64,000 bases of DNA from Streptomyces sp. NBC_01304 (GCF_035975855.1 NZ_CP109055.1:1240001-1304000), one strand, 5' to 3'; positions 26,193-35,414 are shown, counted from the stretch's first letter. Notes: generated from the sequence alone by a model not told the origin. Numbers and translations: made by a program.

Positions 26193-28162
26193 TGCCCGCG
26201 GAGGCACGCCCCGAGAAGATCGACCCGGCACGCTCCGTCTGCGTACTGATCGGAGTCAGCGACTACACGGAGCTCCAGCCGCTGAGAAGCGTCAAGGAGA
26301 GCCTGAAGCAACTTCGTTCGGCACTGACCGACGACAACCTCTGGGGCATCCCCGACGACGACGAGCACCTGGTGGAGGTGGCGGAGCCGGCCACCCACAG
26401 CAAACTGATCGACCCGATCATCGCGGCCGCGGAGCGGGCCGAGGACACCCTGCTCGTCTACTACGCCGGGCACGGGCAGGTCGACGACCACGACGACCAG
26501 CTGTATCTGACGCTGCCGGGCTCCGTGGAGAACGGGACGTTCGCCTCGGTGCACTCCCGGTACATCCGTGAGGCCATGCGCGACCACGGCTCCGCCCGCC
26601 GCCGGATCCTGCTCCTCGACTGTTGCTACAGCGGTCGCATGCTGGGGGATCCGATGTCCGCCACCGACCGCGGCGTGAAGGCCGCCATGGAGGTCCTGAA
26701 GGAACCCGGCGGGTCCTACGTCGAGGGCTCGTACGTGATGGCCTCCGCCGCCCGCAACAGGCTCTCCCACGCGCCGAACGCCCGGCACAGCACCCTGTTC
26801 ACCGGCGCGCTGGTGAAGACCATGCGCGAAGGCATCGAGGGCGGGCCGCAGATGCTGACCCTCGGCACGCTCTTCCCCCGGGTCAAGGCGACGATGCGGG
26901 ACATGCAGCCCAAGCTCTATCAGGAGCCGCAGTCCCGGGACATCAACGGTGTGAGCAACATCGACTTCATCCGGAACATGGCGGTGCTGCCGCCTCCCGA
27001 GCCGCAGCCTCCGGCGCCGCCCCCGCAGCGTCGCTCTCGCCGCGGGTGGCTGGTGGCGGGGGCGGCGGGTGTCGCACTGGGGCTGACTGCCGGTCTGCTG
27101 ATCGACCGCTGGCCGACTTCCGCGCCCCTGTACGGAGCGTGCTCCGACCAGGCAACGCTGCTCGACCACTCGGACGCTCTCGACAAGGTCGAGATGAGCA
27201 ACGAATCGGTGGTCGGCCTGTCCGGGATCGCGCTGTCGCCGGACCCGGGCGAGAAGAACAGGGCGCTGACGGTCACGGACACCGTTCCGCCCCATCTCTT
27301 CCCGCTGACCCTCGGCACGGCGACGGATCTGGACCCCGAGGTCGAGGTGGCCACGACCCTGCGCAAGCGCGGAGGTGCCGAGTTCGGCAGGTACGAATTC
27401 GACGGTGAGGCCCTGGTCCTGGAGCAGAGCGGCAAGACCGTCCTCGTCGCTTCGGAGACCGAGCCGTCCATCCGCCGCTTCGACCTGGCCACGGGACACC
27501 AGAGCGGCGAGATTCCCGTCCCTGCCCAGTTCAAGCCGGGCGCGAAGGGCGGCGCGCAGTCGGGCCGCACCATCGAGTCGCTCGCGGTCAGCCCCGACGG
27601 CCGCCATCTGTACGCGGGCCTCGAGGCTCCGCTCTCCCTCGACGGCGACAACCGGGGAAGCGGCATTCTGCGCATCCAGCGCTACGCGGGAACCCCCGGT
27701 AGCACCTACGAGCCGGACAAGCAGTACGCCTTCCTGGCGGCACCGGGCCTGCACCTGACCGAGCTCCTCGCGGTCGGCGACGACCAACTCCTCGCGCTGC
27801 AGCGGCAGTACGTCGAAGGGGTGGGCAACGCGGTCAAGGTCGTGAGCCTGTCGCTCAAGGGTGCGCGGACCTTCGACCCGGCCAAGCCCCTCTACCGGGA
27901 GGGGGCGGACAAGTACCTGCACTCCACGGACCTCTTCGACCTGCAGGACTGCCCTGCGGGCGATCCCGGCGAGGTGGCGGCGAAGGTGGCCCAGCCCAAC
28001 CCGCTGCTCGGCAATGTCGAAGGCATGGCGCTCGGCGAGAAGTGGACCTCGGGCGAGCACAAGGGGCGATATCCGCTCTACCTGGTCTCGGACGACAACG
28101 GCAGCAAGGACCAGATCACCAGGCTCTACTCCTTCGCGGTCGAGCTGCCGTCCCCCCACTGA
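26192..28162 (+). CDS. Caspase-like peptidase with membrane anchor and extracytoplasmic propeller-like domain
   Basis: 656 residues. Caspase (peptidase C14) domain at 14-245: catalytic His94 in VYYAGHGQ and Cys145 in LLLDCCYSG. A Pro-rich linker (PPPEPQPPAPPPQ) leads to one membrane helix (about 286-304, LVAGAAGVALGLTAGLL). The remaining 350 residues look like the esterase-like-phytase beta-propeller (ESLAVSPDGRHLYAGLEAPL ... LLGNVEGMALGEKW ... SDDNGSKDQITRLYSF). Topology would put the protease inside and the propeller outside, like a receptor that senses an external ligand and fires a cell-death protease. That model is inference; the domains are visible. Confidence 0.88.
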   Translation: MPAEARPEKIDPARSVCVLIGVSDYTELQPLRSVKESLKQLRSALTDDNLWGIPDDDEHLVEVAEPATHSKLIDPIIAAAERAEDTLLVYYAGHGQVDDHDDQLYLTLPGSVENGTFASVHSRYIREAMRDHGSARRRILLLDCCYSGRMLGDPMSATDRGVKAAMEVLKEPGGSYVEGSYVMASAARNRLSHAPNARHSTLFTGALVKTMREGIEGGPQMLTLGTLFPRVKATMRDMQPKLYQEPQSRDINGVSNIDFIRNMAVLPPPEPQPPAPPPQRRSRRGWLVAGAAGVALGLTAGLLIDRWPTSAPLYGACSDQATLLDHSDALDKVEMSNESVVGLSGIALSPDPGEKNRALTVTDTVPPHLFPLTLGTATDLDPEVEVATTLRKRGGAEFGRYEFDGEALVLEQSGKTVLVASETEPSIRRFDLATGHQSGEIPVPAQFKPGAKGGAQSGRTIESLAVSPDGRHLYAGLEAPLSLDGDNRGSGILRIQRYAGTPGSTYEPDKQYAFLAAPGLHLTELLAVGDDQLLALQRQYVEGVGNAVKVVSLSLKGARTFDPAKPLYREGADKYLHSTDLFDLQDCPAGDPGEVAAKVAQPNPLLGNVEGMALGEKWTSGEHKGRYPLYLVSDDNGSKDQITRLYSFAVELPSPH

Positions 28163-28240
28163 CCTGCTCTTTCCCCTCACTGACCTGCTCTTTTGGGTGA
28201 TCCACCGACGTGCGTCGGCGGATCCCCGCCGGCTTCAGAA

Positions 28241-28278
28241 ATACCCCCGGGGGCATCTGGTGATACCCTCGGGGGTAT
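28241..28278. promoter_or_regulatory. Two CsoR/CstR-type operators
   Basis: Two 16-bp pseudo-palindromes, ATACCCCCGGGGGCAT and ATACCCTCGGGGGTAT, each with 7 of 8 symmetric half-site positions and offset by 22 bp (two helical turns). AT-flanked G/C tracts are the signature of CsoR-family operators. They lie 57 bp before the first gene of an operon that ends with a CsoR-family gene. Confidence 0.75.
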
Positions 28279-28334
28279 AGAGACCAGGGGGGTCACAGAG
28301 CACCAGCGTTTCCAGAGGGTCAGGAGTGCAAGTC

Positions 28335-29954
28335 ATGAAGGTCATCGTCATCGGAGGCGTGGCCGGCGGGATGTCCGCCGCCACCCGGCTGCGCAGGCTC
28401 GACGAGCGGGCCGAGATCGTCGTGCTCGAGCGCGGCGCCCACGTCAGCTATGCGAACTGCGGCCTTCCGTACTACCTCGGCGGCACCATCGCCGAGCGCG
28501 ACGACCTGCTGCTGCAGACCCCCGCCTCACTCGAGGCCCGCTTCCGCATCGACGTACGGGTACGCCACGAGGTCGTCGCGATCGACCGTGCCGCCAAGAC
28601 CGTGCGGGTGCGCGAGGTCAAGGGCGGGCGCGAGTACGAGGAGACGTACGACAAGCTCGTGCTCAGCCCCGGCGCCCGCCCCTTCGTGCCCGAGCTGCCG
28701 GGCATCGAGCGGGCCCGCACCCTGCGGGACGTGAGCGACGCCGACCGGATCGCCGCCGAGCTGGACGCCGGGGCGCGCACCGCGGTCGTCGTCGGGGGCG
28801 GCTTCATCGGGGTGGAGGTCGCGGAGAACCTGCGCGAGCGCGGGCTCGACGTGACCCTCGTCGAGCTGGCCGGGCAGGTGCTCGCGCCGCTCGACCCGGA
28901 GATGGCGGCCCCCGTCGCCGAGCAGCTTCAGGCGCACGGCGTACGGGTCGTGCTGGGCGCCCAGCTGGCGAAGGTGCTGCCCGACGCCGTCGAGCTCGCC
29001 GACGGGCGCACCGTGCCGGCCGACCTGGTGCTGCTCGCCATCGGGGTACGCCCCGAGACCACGCTCGCCCGCGCGGCGGGCCTGGAGCTCGGGCCCCGCG
29101 GCGGCATCGCCGTGGACGACGCTCAGCGCACCAGCGACCCGGACATCCATGCCGTCGGCGACGCCGCCGAGAAGCGGGACGCGCTGAGCGGCGAGCCCGT
29201 CCTGGTGCCGCTCGCCAATCTCGCCAACCGGCACGGCCGCCTCGTCGCCGACGCCCTCACCGGGCGCAAGGTCGGCGCACGGCCCGCGACCTCCACCGCC
29301 GTCGTCAAGGTCTTCGAGCTGACCGCCGCGGCCACCGGCTGGACCGAGAAGCGGCTGCGCGCCGCCGGCCACCCCTACCAGGCCGTCCATCTGCACCCGG
29401 GCTCGCACGCCGGCTACTACCCGGGCGCCTCCCCCATCGCCCTCAAGCTCCTCCTCGACCCCCGCGACCAGCGCATCCTCGGCGCCCAGGCGGTCGGCCG
29501 GGACGGCGCCGACAAGCGGATCGACGTGATCGCCACCGCCATGGCGGGCGGCCTCACCGCCCCGGACCTGGCCGATCTGGAGCTCGCCTACGCGCCCCCG
29601 TACGGCTCCGCGAAGGACCCGGTGAACATGGCCGGACTGATCGCCGAGAACCTCGCCACCGGCACGGCCCGCACCGTGCAGTGGCACGAGCTCGACACGC
29701 ACGAGGCGGCCCTGGTGGATGTCCGCACCGCCGCCGAGCACGCTCGGGGCGCGATTCCCGGCGCGGTCAACATCCCGCTCGACGAACTGCGCGAGCGGGC
29801 CGCCGAACTGCCCGAGGGCGAGCTGATCGTGCACTGCCAGGTGGGCCTGCGCGGCCACAACGCCCAGCGCCTCCTGGCCGGACTCGGCCGCCGGTCGGCC
29901 AACCTCGACGGCGGCTACGCCACCTGGGCGGCCGGCCAGGCAGCCACCGCCTGA
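28335..29954 (+). CDS. CoA-disulfide reductase fused to rhodanese (CoADR-Rhd type persulfide reductase)
   Basis: 539 residues. FAD motif VIVIGGVAGGMSAATRL at the N-terminus, redox-active Cys42 in SYANCGLPYY, NAD motif VVVGGGFIGVEVAENL, dimerisation domain, then a rhodanese domain (about 455-539) with loop HCQVGLRGHN containing the persulfide-carrying Cys. Such enzymes reduce CoA persulfide/polysulfide with NAD(P)H. ATG with AGGAG 8 nt upstream. First gene of a sulfide-stress operon under CsoR-like operators. Confidence 0.92.
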   Translation: MKVIVIGGVAGGMSAATRLRRLDERAEIVVLERGAHVSYANCGLPYYLGGTIAERDDLLLQTPASLEARFRIDVRVRHEVVAIDRAAKTVRVREVKGGREYEETYDKLVLSPGARPFVPELPGIERARTLRDVSDADRIAAELDAGARTAVVVGGGFIGVEVAENLRERGLDVTLVELAGQVLAPLDPEMAAPVAEQLQAHGVRVVLGAQLAKVLPDAVELADGRTVPADLVLLAIGVRPETTLARAAGLELGPRGGIAVDDAQRTSDPDIHAVGDAAEKRDALSGEPVLVPLANLANRHGRLVADALTGRKVGARPATSTAVVKVFELTAAATGWTEKRLRAAGHPYQAVHLHPGSHAGYYPGASPIALKLLLDPRDQRILGAQAVGRDGADKRIDVIATAMAGGLTAPDLADLELAYAPPYGSAKDPVNMAGLIAENLATGTARTVQWHELDTHEAALVDVRTAAEHARGAIPGAVNIPLDELRERAAELPEGELIVHCQVGLRGHNAQRLLAGLGRRSANLDGGYATWAAGQAATA

Positions 29955-30013
29955 CCGTCACCGCCTGACCGCCGCGCCACTCTCAACTCCCCGAATCCCT
30001 GGAGCACTTGAAC

Positions 30014-30589
30014 GTGAGCACCATCCTGACCGTGAGCCCCGCCGAGCTGACCGACCGGAGCGCCGACAAGACGCTCGTCCTCGATGTCCGCGCACCGGGC
30101 GAGTACGCCGCCGGGCATGTCCCCGGCGCCGTCAACCTCCCGCTGGACAGCCTCCAGACGCTGCTGCCCGAGCTGCGCGAGGCCGCCGCGCACCGCGAAC
30201 TGATAGTGGTGTGCGCCGCCGGACAGCGCTCGGCCACCGCCTGCGACCTGCTCACCGGGGCCGGGATCGAGGCCATCGGGCTCGCCGGCGGCACCGACGC
30301 CTGGCGGGCGGCCGGGCTGGCCGTCCGCACGGCGCCGCATCAGGGACGTGCGGTGTGGGCGATGGACCGCCAAGTCCGTTTCACCGCTGGTTCGTTGGTG
30401 CTGCTCGGCCTGGCCGCCGGGCTGCTCACCCCATGGGCCCTACTGCTGTCGGCCGGGGTGGCCTCGGGTCTGATCTACTCGGGCCTGAGCAACACCTGCG
30501 GCATGGCCGCCATGCTCGGCAAGCTCCCCTTCAACCGGCCCCGCCCCGAGGCCCTGGACACCGCACGGCACGCCCTGCGCGCGGCCTGA
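30014..30589 (+). CDS. Rhodanese with C-terminal membrane domain (YgaP-like)
   Basis: 191 residues. An N-terminal rhodanese domain has catalytic Cys in VVCAAGQRSATA. A DUF2892-type membrane domain follows: two helices (FTAGSLVLLGLAAGLLTPWALLLSAGVASGLIY) and NTCGMAAMLGKLPFNR. GTG start with GGAG 9 nt upstream; a TTG two codons earlier is in frame but too close to that box. Sulfurtransferase acting on membrane-near persulfides, co-transcribed with its neighbours. Confidence 0.9.
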   Translation: MSTILTVSPAELTDRSADKTLVLDVRAPGEYAAGHVPGAVNLPLDSLQTLLPELREAAAHRELIVVCAAGQRSATACDLLTGAGIEAIGLAGGTDAWRAAGLAVRTAPHQGRAVWAMDRQVRFTAGSLVLLGLAAGLLTPWALLLSAGVASGLIYSGLSNTCGMAAMLGKLPFNRPRPEALDTARHALRAA

Positions 30590-30895
<306 letters not shown>

Positions 30896-30946
30896 CCCGG
30901 GCACCGGTCGCGCTGCACTCCTCGCGCCCCGGCGCCCGCCCGCTCG

Positions 30947-32005
30947 TCAGAACCTCGGCGCCGCCGGGGACCAGTCCCCCCAAGCAGGCGCCACGAAGAA
31001 CCGCTCCACGTCCTGCGGCGACACCTCGGCGAGGGTGGCGGGTTGCCAGCGCGGGTTGCGGTCCTTGTCGACCACCTGCGCCCGCACCCCCTCGGGCAGG
31101 TCCGGGCTCGCGAGCCCGGCGCACGACACGCGGTACTCCTGCTCCAACACCCTTTCCAGGGAGGGCAGTTCGCGGGCCCTGCGCAGCGCGGCAAGGGTGA
31201 CCTTGACGGAGGTCGGGGACTTGGCGAGGAGCGTCTGGGCCGCTTCCTTGGCGGCCGGTACGCCGGCGTCGAGGAGCCGGTCGACGATCTCCTGTACGTC
31301 GTCGCAGGAGTAGCACGCGTCGATCCAGTCGCGGTCCGCGGCGAGGTCACCGTCCGGCGCCTGCTCCGCGTACCGCGCGAGCACCTCGTCCACGGACCGG
31401 TGCGCGAGGTCGGCCGCGAGGTCCGGCAGTCGGCCGGAGGGCACGAAGTGGTCGGCCAGTCCGCAGAGTTGGGCGTCGGCCGCGCCCACGGAACCCCCGG
31501 TGAGGGCGAGGTGGGTGCCGAGCTCGCCGGGGGCGCGGGACAGCAGATACGTGCCGCCGACGTCGGGGACGAAGCCGATCGTCGTCTCCGGCATGGCGAT
31601 GCGCGAGCGCTCGGTGACGATGCGGACGCTGCCGTGCGCGGAGACGCCGACGCCGCCGCCCATCACGATGCCGTCCATGAGGGCGACGTACGGCTTCGGA
31701 AAGGCGGCGATGCGGGCGTTGAGGCGGTACTCGTCGGCCCAGAACGCCGCGGACTCGGTGCCCCCGGTGCGCAGGACGTCCTCGCGGATGGCCCGGATGT
31801 CGCCGCCCGCGCACAGGCCGCGCTCCCCCGCCCCGCTGATCACCACGGTTTTGACCGCCGGGTCGTCGGCCCAGCGCTCAAGAGCCGCGTCGAGGGCGCG
31901 GACCATGGGGTGGTTGAGCGCGTTGAGGGCACGCGGGCGGTTCAGGGTCAGCCGGCCCGCGTGGCCCTCGGTCCGTTCAAGGACGAGATCGTCGTCGTAC
32001 GTCAT
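30947..32005 (-). CDS. 3-hydroxyisobutyryl-CoA hydrolase-like enoyl-CoA hydratase/isomerase
   Basis: 352 residues of the crotonase superfamily in the longer HIBCH form. Oxyanion-hole motifs GLCAGGDIRAI and GIVMGGGVGVSAHG, and the HIBCH signature MPETTIGFVPDVGGTYLLSR with its catalytic Glu, are present; the C-terminal helical extension (SPTSVKVTLAALRRAREL) is also typical. Hydrolyses 3-hydroxyisobutyryl-CoA in valine breakdown. Converges with the CsoR-like gene. No other valine genes are nearby. Confidence 0.92.
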   Translation of the reverse strand: MTYDDDLVLERTEGHAGRLTLNRPRALNALNHPMVRALDAALERWADDPAVKTVVISGAGERGLCAGGDIRAIREDVLRTGGTESAAFWADEYRLNARIAAFPKPYVALMDGIVMGGGVGVSAHGSVRIVTERSRIAMPETTIGFVPDVGGTYLLSRAPGELGTHLALTGGSVGAADAQLCGLADHFVPSGRLPDLAADLAHRSVDEVLARYAEQAPDGDLAADRDWIDACYSCDDVQEIVDRLLDAGVPAAKEAAQTLLAKSPTSVKVTLAALRRARELPSLERVLEQEYRVSCAGLASPDLPEGVRAQVVDKDRNPRWQPATLAEVSPQDVERFFVAPAWGDWSPAAPRF

Positions 32006-32052
32006 CGTTCCACTCTAGGTCGGCGTCGATCTTCAACGGGCCGCGGAAGTCC

Positions 32053-33168
32053 TCAGTATGCGGTGCCCATGGCCCTGCGGACCTCGCTCAGCGTCTGCTC
32101 GGCGACCTCGTTCGCCCGCTCGTTGCCCGCCCGCAGGATCTTGCGGAGGAACGCGCGGTCGGCGGCGTACTCCGCGCGGCGGGCCCTGAGGGGGGCGAGG
32201 TGTTCGTTGACCGCGTCGGTCACCGTCTTCTTCAGCACGGCTCCGCCGCCGTCGCCGATCTCCTCGGCGATGTCCCGCGGGTCCCGGTCCTGGCACAGCG
32301 CGGCGAGCAGCACCAGGCTGGAGACCTCGGGGCGGGCCGCCGGGTCGTAGGTGATGCGACGCTCGGCGTCCGTCTTGGCGCCCTTGATCAGGCGGGCGGT
32401 CTCGTCGGCGGTGTGCGCGAGCGCGATGGAGTTGCCGCGGGACTTGCTCATCTTGGTGCCGTCGGTGCCGAGCAGCAGCGGGGCGGCGGACAGCAGGGCG
32501 TCGGGCGTCGGGAAGACCGGGCCGTCCGTCCCGTAGCGGTCGTTGAAGCGGCGGGCGACGGTGCGGGTGACTTCCAGGTGCGGCAGCTGGTCCTGGCCGA
32601 CCGGCACGAGGTTGGCCTTGCAGAACAGGATGTCGGCGGCCTGGTGTACCGGGTACGTGAACATCAGGCCGCTGACCGCGGACTGCCGGGAGTGGGCGAT
32701 CTCGTCCTTGACCGTGGGGTTGCGGTTCAGCTCGGCGACCGAGATCAGGGACAGGAAGGGCAGCAGCAGCTGGTTGAGGGCGGGCACCGCGCTGTGCGCG
32801 AAGATCGTGGACCGCTCGGGGTCGATGCCGGTCGCCAGGTAGTCGAGGACCAGGTCCTCGACGTGCTCGCTCAGGTGATCGGCGAGGTCACGGTCGGTGA
32901 GCACCTGGTAGTCGGCGACGACGACAAAGGTGTCGACGCCCAGGTTCTGCAGCCGTACGCGATTACGCAGCGTGCCGAAGTAGTGGCCCAGGTGCAGCTT
33001 CCCCGTGGGCCGGTCGCCGGTCAGGACCCGGAAGGGGCCTGGATCGCGCCGCAGCTGCTCCTCGATCTCGGCGCTGCGTCGCTGGGCCGTGCCGGCGTCG
33101 ACGGCCCCGGTGGCGGTGTGGGCGTCGGTCGGCTCGGTGGCCGTGGGGGTGGTGATGTCGTTGCTCAT
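32053..33168 (-). CDS. trpS: Tryptophanyl-tRNA synthetase (probably the auxiliary, attenuated type)
   Basis: 371 residues, class Ic synthetase. The HIGH-type motif is HLGHYFG (after TGDRPTGKL), the KMSKS motif GTKMSKSRGN, with an extra 40-residue N-terminal tail. The region matching DQHAIT of the Geobacillus enzyme reads DYQVLT, so the His that contacts indolmycin is replaced by Gln; this resembles indolmycin-tolerant second copies in Streptomyces. The gene has a Trp-Trp leader peptide and hairpins upstream. Streptomyces coelicolor is known to control its auxiliary TrpRS by ribosome-mediated attenuation. CAGGAGAG precedes the ATG. Confidence 0.93.
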   Translation of the reverse strand: MSNDITTPTATEPTDAHTATGAVDAGTAQRRSAEIEEQLRRDPGPFRVLTGDRPTGKLHLGHYFGTLRNRVRLQNLGVDTFVVVADYQVLTDRDLADHLSEHVEDLVLDYLATGIDPERSTIFAHSAVPALNQLLLPFLSLISVAELNRNPTVKDEIAHSRQSAVSGLMFTYPVHQAADILFCKANLVPVGQDQLPHLEVTRTVARRFNDRYGTDGPVFPTPDALLSAAPLLLGTDGTKMSKSRGNSIALAHTADETARLIKGAKTDAERRITYDPAARPEVSSLVLLAALCQDRDPRDIAEEIGDGGGAVLKKTVTDAVNEHLAPLRARRAEYAADRAFLRKILRAGNERANEVAEQTLSEVRRAMGTAY

Positions 33169-33243
33169 GGGACTCTCCTGCCGCGTGTGGTCGAGGGACC
33201 GTGCCCGGACGGGCGGGCGCTGGGCGGAGTGAGTGCACAGAAC

Positions 33244-33266
33244 CGGGCCGTCCGACGAACGGCCCG
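33244..33266 (-). terminator. Attenuator terminator hairpin of trpS
   Basis: A perfect 8-bp stem (ACGGCCCG / CGGGCCGT as read on the plus strand in reverse order) with a 7-nt loop, about 75 bp upstream of trpS and after the leader peptide. Only two T residues follow, as is common for Streptomyces terminators. Confidence 0.65.
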
Positions 33267-33281
33267 TGGGTATGCCTTGGG

Positions 33282-33309
33282 GGTGGCCGCTCCTAAGGGG
33301 AGCGCCACC
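33282..33309 (-). promoter_or_regulatory. Leader hairpin covering the Trp codons
   Basis: GGTGGC-GCTCC, with the two Trp codons at its 5' edge, pairs with GGAGCGGCCACC across a 5-nt loop holding the leader stop codon (one bulged base). Its 3' arm contains CGGCC, complementary to GGCCG in the terminator 5' arm. Ribosome stalling on the Trp codons would free this arm to break the terminator. Confidence 0.65.
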
Positions 33310-33334
33310 AGCACAGACAAGGCACAGAAGACAT
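33293..33334 (-). CDS. trpS leader peptide MSSVPCLCWWRSP
   Basis: A 13-residue frame with two consecutive Trp codons (TGG TGG) at positions 9-10, ending in TAG inside the leader hairpin. It starts 9 bp after the sensor-kinase stop. The Shine-Dalgarno match (GAGG) is very close to the ATG, so the start could be leaderless. Function as a tryptophan-starvation sensor is inferred from codons, hairpins and the downstream gene. Confidence 0.7.
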   Translation of the reverse strand: MSSVPCLCWWRSP

Positions 33335-33343
33335 GCCTCAAGG

Positions 33344-34606
33344 CTAGCTCACGGTGTGCGGGCCGGGCAGGGCCTTTTGCCCCGGGCCCGCGGGAAGCTC
33401 GACCCGCACCGTCAGGCCCCCGTCCGGGTTCGCCCGCGCGGTGACCGTGCCGTGGTGGGCGTGGCCGACGGAGCGGACTATGGCCAGGCCCAGGCCGTGG
33501 CCGGAGCGGTCGCTGGCGACGCGGGGCCGCAACCGGTAGAAGGGCTCGAACAGGCGCTGGGCGACGGCTTCGTCGACGTACGGCCCGGTGTTCTCCACTT
33601 CGAGGACCACGTGCTCGACGTCGAGGGCCGCTTGCTGCTCGCGCAGGACCGCGAGGTGCACCGAGCCGCCCGGCACGTTGTACCTCAGGGCGTTGTCGAG
33701 GAGGTTCAGCACGAGCTGGCGCAGCAGGGTGGTGTTGCCGCTGACGGTGCAGTCGGCCTCGGCGTCGGTCTCCAGGCGGATGCCGGCCTCCGCTGCCTGC
33801 CCGGCGCGTTCGGCGGCCGCGGCCTCGGCGAGGTCGGCCAGGTCCACCGGTTCGGGGTCGAAGGGGGTGTGCTCGGCGGCGGCCAGGTCGAGGAGGGCCT
33901 TGACGATGGTGATGTTGCGTTCGTTCGTCTCGACCAGCATCGGGGCGAGTTCCGCGAACTCCTCGCCGGTGGGGTCGGCGACGGCGACCTGCAGCACGGC
34001 GCGGGTGGTGGCCAGCGGGGTGAGCAGTTCGTGCGAGGCGTTGGCCGCGAAGCGCTGATGGGCGGCGAAGGACTCCTCAAGACGGGCCAGCATCGTGTCG
34101 AAGGTGTCGGCCAGCTGCTTCAACTCGTCGGCGGGGCCCTGGGCGTTGATGCGGCTGTCGAGTCGGCCGTCCGCGGCCTGCGCGGCGGCCTGGCTGATGA
34201 TGCCGAGCGGTGCGAGCAGCCGCTTGGACAGCCGCCAGCCGACCAGCAGGCCGATCGTCATCACCAGGAGCAGCCCGCCGACGGACACCCACAGCACGGT
34301 GTTCCAGACGTCTTCCTTGCTGCTGATCGACCCGTCCACCCTGGTGCCCGGCTTGACCCCCGGCGGCAGGCTGACCTCGGGCAGGGGCTCCCCGGTGTGC
34401 GCCGGCTGGTTCGGGACACGGGTATCGGTGATGACAACGGTGTCCTGGAAGTCGTACGTCGGCAGGAACCGCATCCCTGAGTAGATGATGGCGACCATCA
34501 GGGCGGCCGAGACGGCGAGGGCGCCGGCGAAGCCCAGGAAGAGCCGGGTGTGGATGCTCAGGGTGCGGGCGGGCCACCCCTTGCGCAGCCAGGAGGGCCG
34601 TCTCAC
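33344..34606 (-). CDS. Two-component sensor histidine kinase
   Basis: 420 residues. Two membrane helices (about 22-43 and 103-124) flank an extracytoplasmic loop of about 60 residues. HAMP follows, then HisKA with phospho-acceptor His192 (ANASHELLTPLATT), N box LVLNLLDNALRYN and G box SGHGLGLAIV. GTG start overlapping the response-regulator stop (GTGA). Divergently placed ABC exporter genes suggest a detoxification or antimicrobial-peptide response module. The trpS leader begins just after its stop. Confidence 0.93.
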   Translation of the reverse strand: MRRPSWLRKGWPARTLSIHTRLFLGFAGALAVSAALMVAIIYSGMRFLPTYDFQDTVVITDTRVPNQPAHTGEPLPEVSLPPGVKPGTRVDGSISSKEDVWNTVLWVSVGGLLLVMTIGLLVGWRLSKRLLAPLGIISQAAAQAADGRLDSRINAQGPADELKQLADTFDTMLARLEESFAAHQRFAANASHELLTPLATTRAVLQVAVADPTGEEFAELAPMLVETNERNITIVKALLDLAAAEHTPFDPEPVDLADLAEAAAAERAGQAAEAGIRLETDAEADCTVSGNTTLLRQLVLNLLDNALRYNVPGGSVHLAVLREQQAALDVEHVVLEVENTGPYVDEAVAQRLFEPFYRLRPRVASDRSGHGLGLAIVRSVGHAHHGTVTARANPDGGLTVRVELPAGPGQKALPGPHTVS

Positions 34607-35265
34607 TTCGCTCCCAGGTAGTAGCCGGCACTGATCGCCGTGTGCACCAGCTGCGGCTCGCCCAGCTTCTTGCGCAGGGTGTGCACGACGAGACGTACCG
34701 CGTTGGTCAGCGGGTCGGCGTGCGCGTCCCACGCCTTGTCGAGGAGGTATTCGGCGCTCAGTACGCCGCCGTCGGCGCGCATGAGCAGTTCCAGGACGGC
34801 CAGTTCCTTCGGCGTGAGGCGCACCTCCTGTCCGGCGCGCAGCACGCGCCGCCGGTGGGTGTCGAAGGAGACGTCGGCAAAGGTGAGGACGGGCGCGTGG
34901 GCCATGGGGCTGCGCCGGTACAACGCCCGCAGGCGGGCGATGAGTTCGGGGAAGTCGAAGGGTTTCGCCAGGTAGTCGTCGGCGCCGAGGCCGAGGCCCT
35001 CGACCTTGTCGCCGAGGCGTCCGGCGGCGGTCAGCATGAGGATGCGGCACTCCAGGCGCATGGCGACGATGCGGCGGCACACCTCGTCGCCGTGGATGCC
35101 GGGCAGGTCGCGGTCGAGGATCACCGCGTCGTAGTCGTAGACGGCGACCCTGTCCAGGGCGGCCGCCCCGTCGTGCACGACGTCGACGGCGATGGCCTCG
35201 CGGCGCAGGCCGATCTCCAGGACCCGGGCCATGTACTGCTCGTCCTCGACCACCAGCACCCGCAC
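34603..35265 (-). CDS. OmpR-family response regulator
   Basis: 220 residues. Receiver domain with phospho-acceptor Asp51 (AVILDRDLPG), Thr in MLTAAG and Lys in YLAKPF. The C-terminal winged helix (VRLTPKELAVLELLMRADGG ... VHTLRKKLG) binds DNA. GTG start chosen at VRVLVVEDEQ, with GGAAAGGG upstream; the frame opens 80 codons earlier through repeated DNA. Coupled to the kinase. Four tandem 13-bp repeats upstream are candidate binding sites. Confidence 0.93.
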   Translation of the reverse strand: MRVLVVEDEQYMARVLEIGLRREAIAVDVVHDGAAALDRVAVYDYDAVILDRDLPGIHGDEVCRRIVAMRLECRILMLTAAGRLGDKVEGLGLGADDYLAKPFDFPELIARLRALYRRSPMAHAPVLTFADVSFDTHRRRVLRAGQEVRLTPKELAVLELLMRADGGVLSAEYLLDKAWDAHADPLTNAVRLVVHTLRKKLGEPQLVHTAISAGYYLGAK

Positions 35266-35414
35266 GAGCCGCGACCCTTTCCTATGAATTCCCGCGCTCG
35301 TTCGACAGCGCTTCTGCCCACATTTATCAGATGCGGGATTTGAACCGTGTATGAGCGGCCGCCCGGAGCCCGGACTTTTCAAACGGGGCTCAAAACGGGG
35401 TCTGTCTAGCGTGA

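Noticed and set aside
25664..28180. 838-codon minus-strand frame opposite EACC1 and the caspase
   Set aside because: Antisense shadow; the plus strand carries catalytic motifs and coupled starts.
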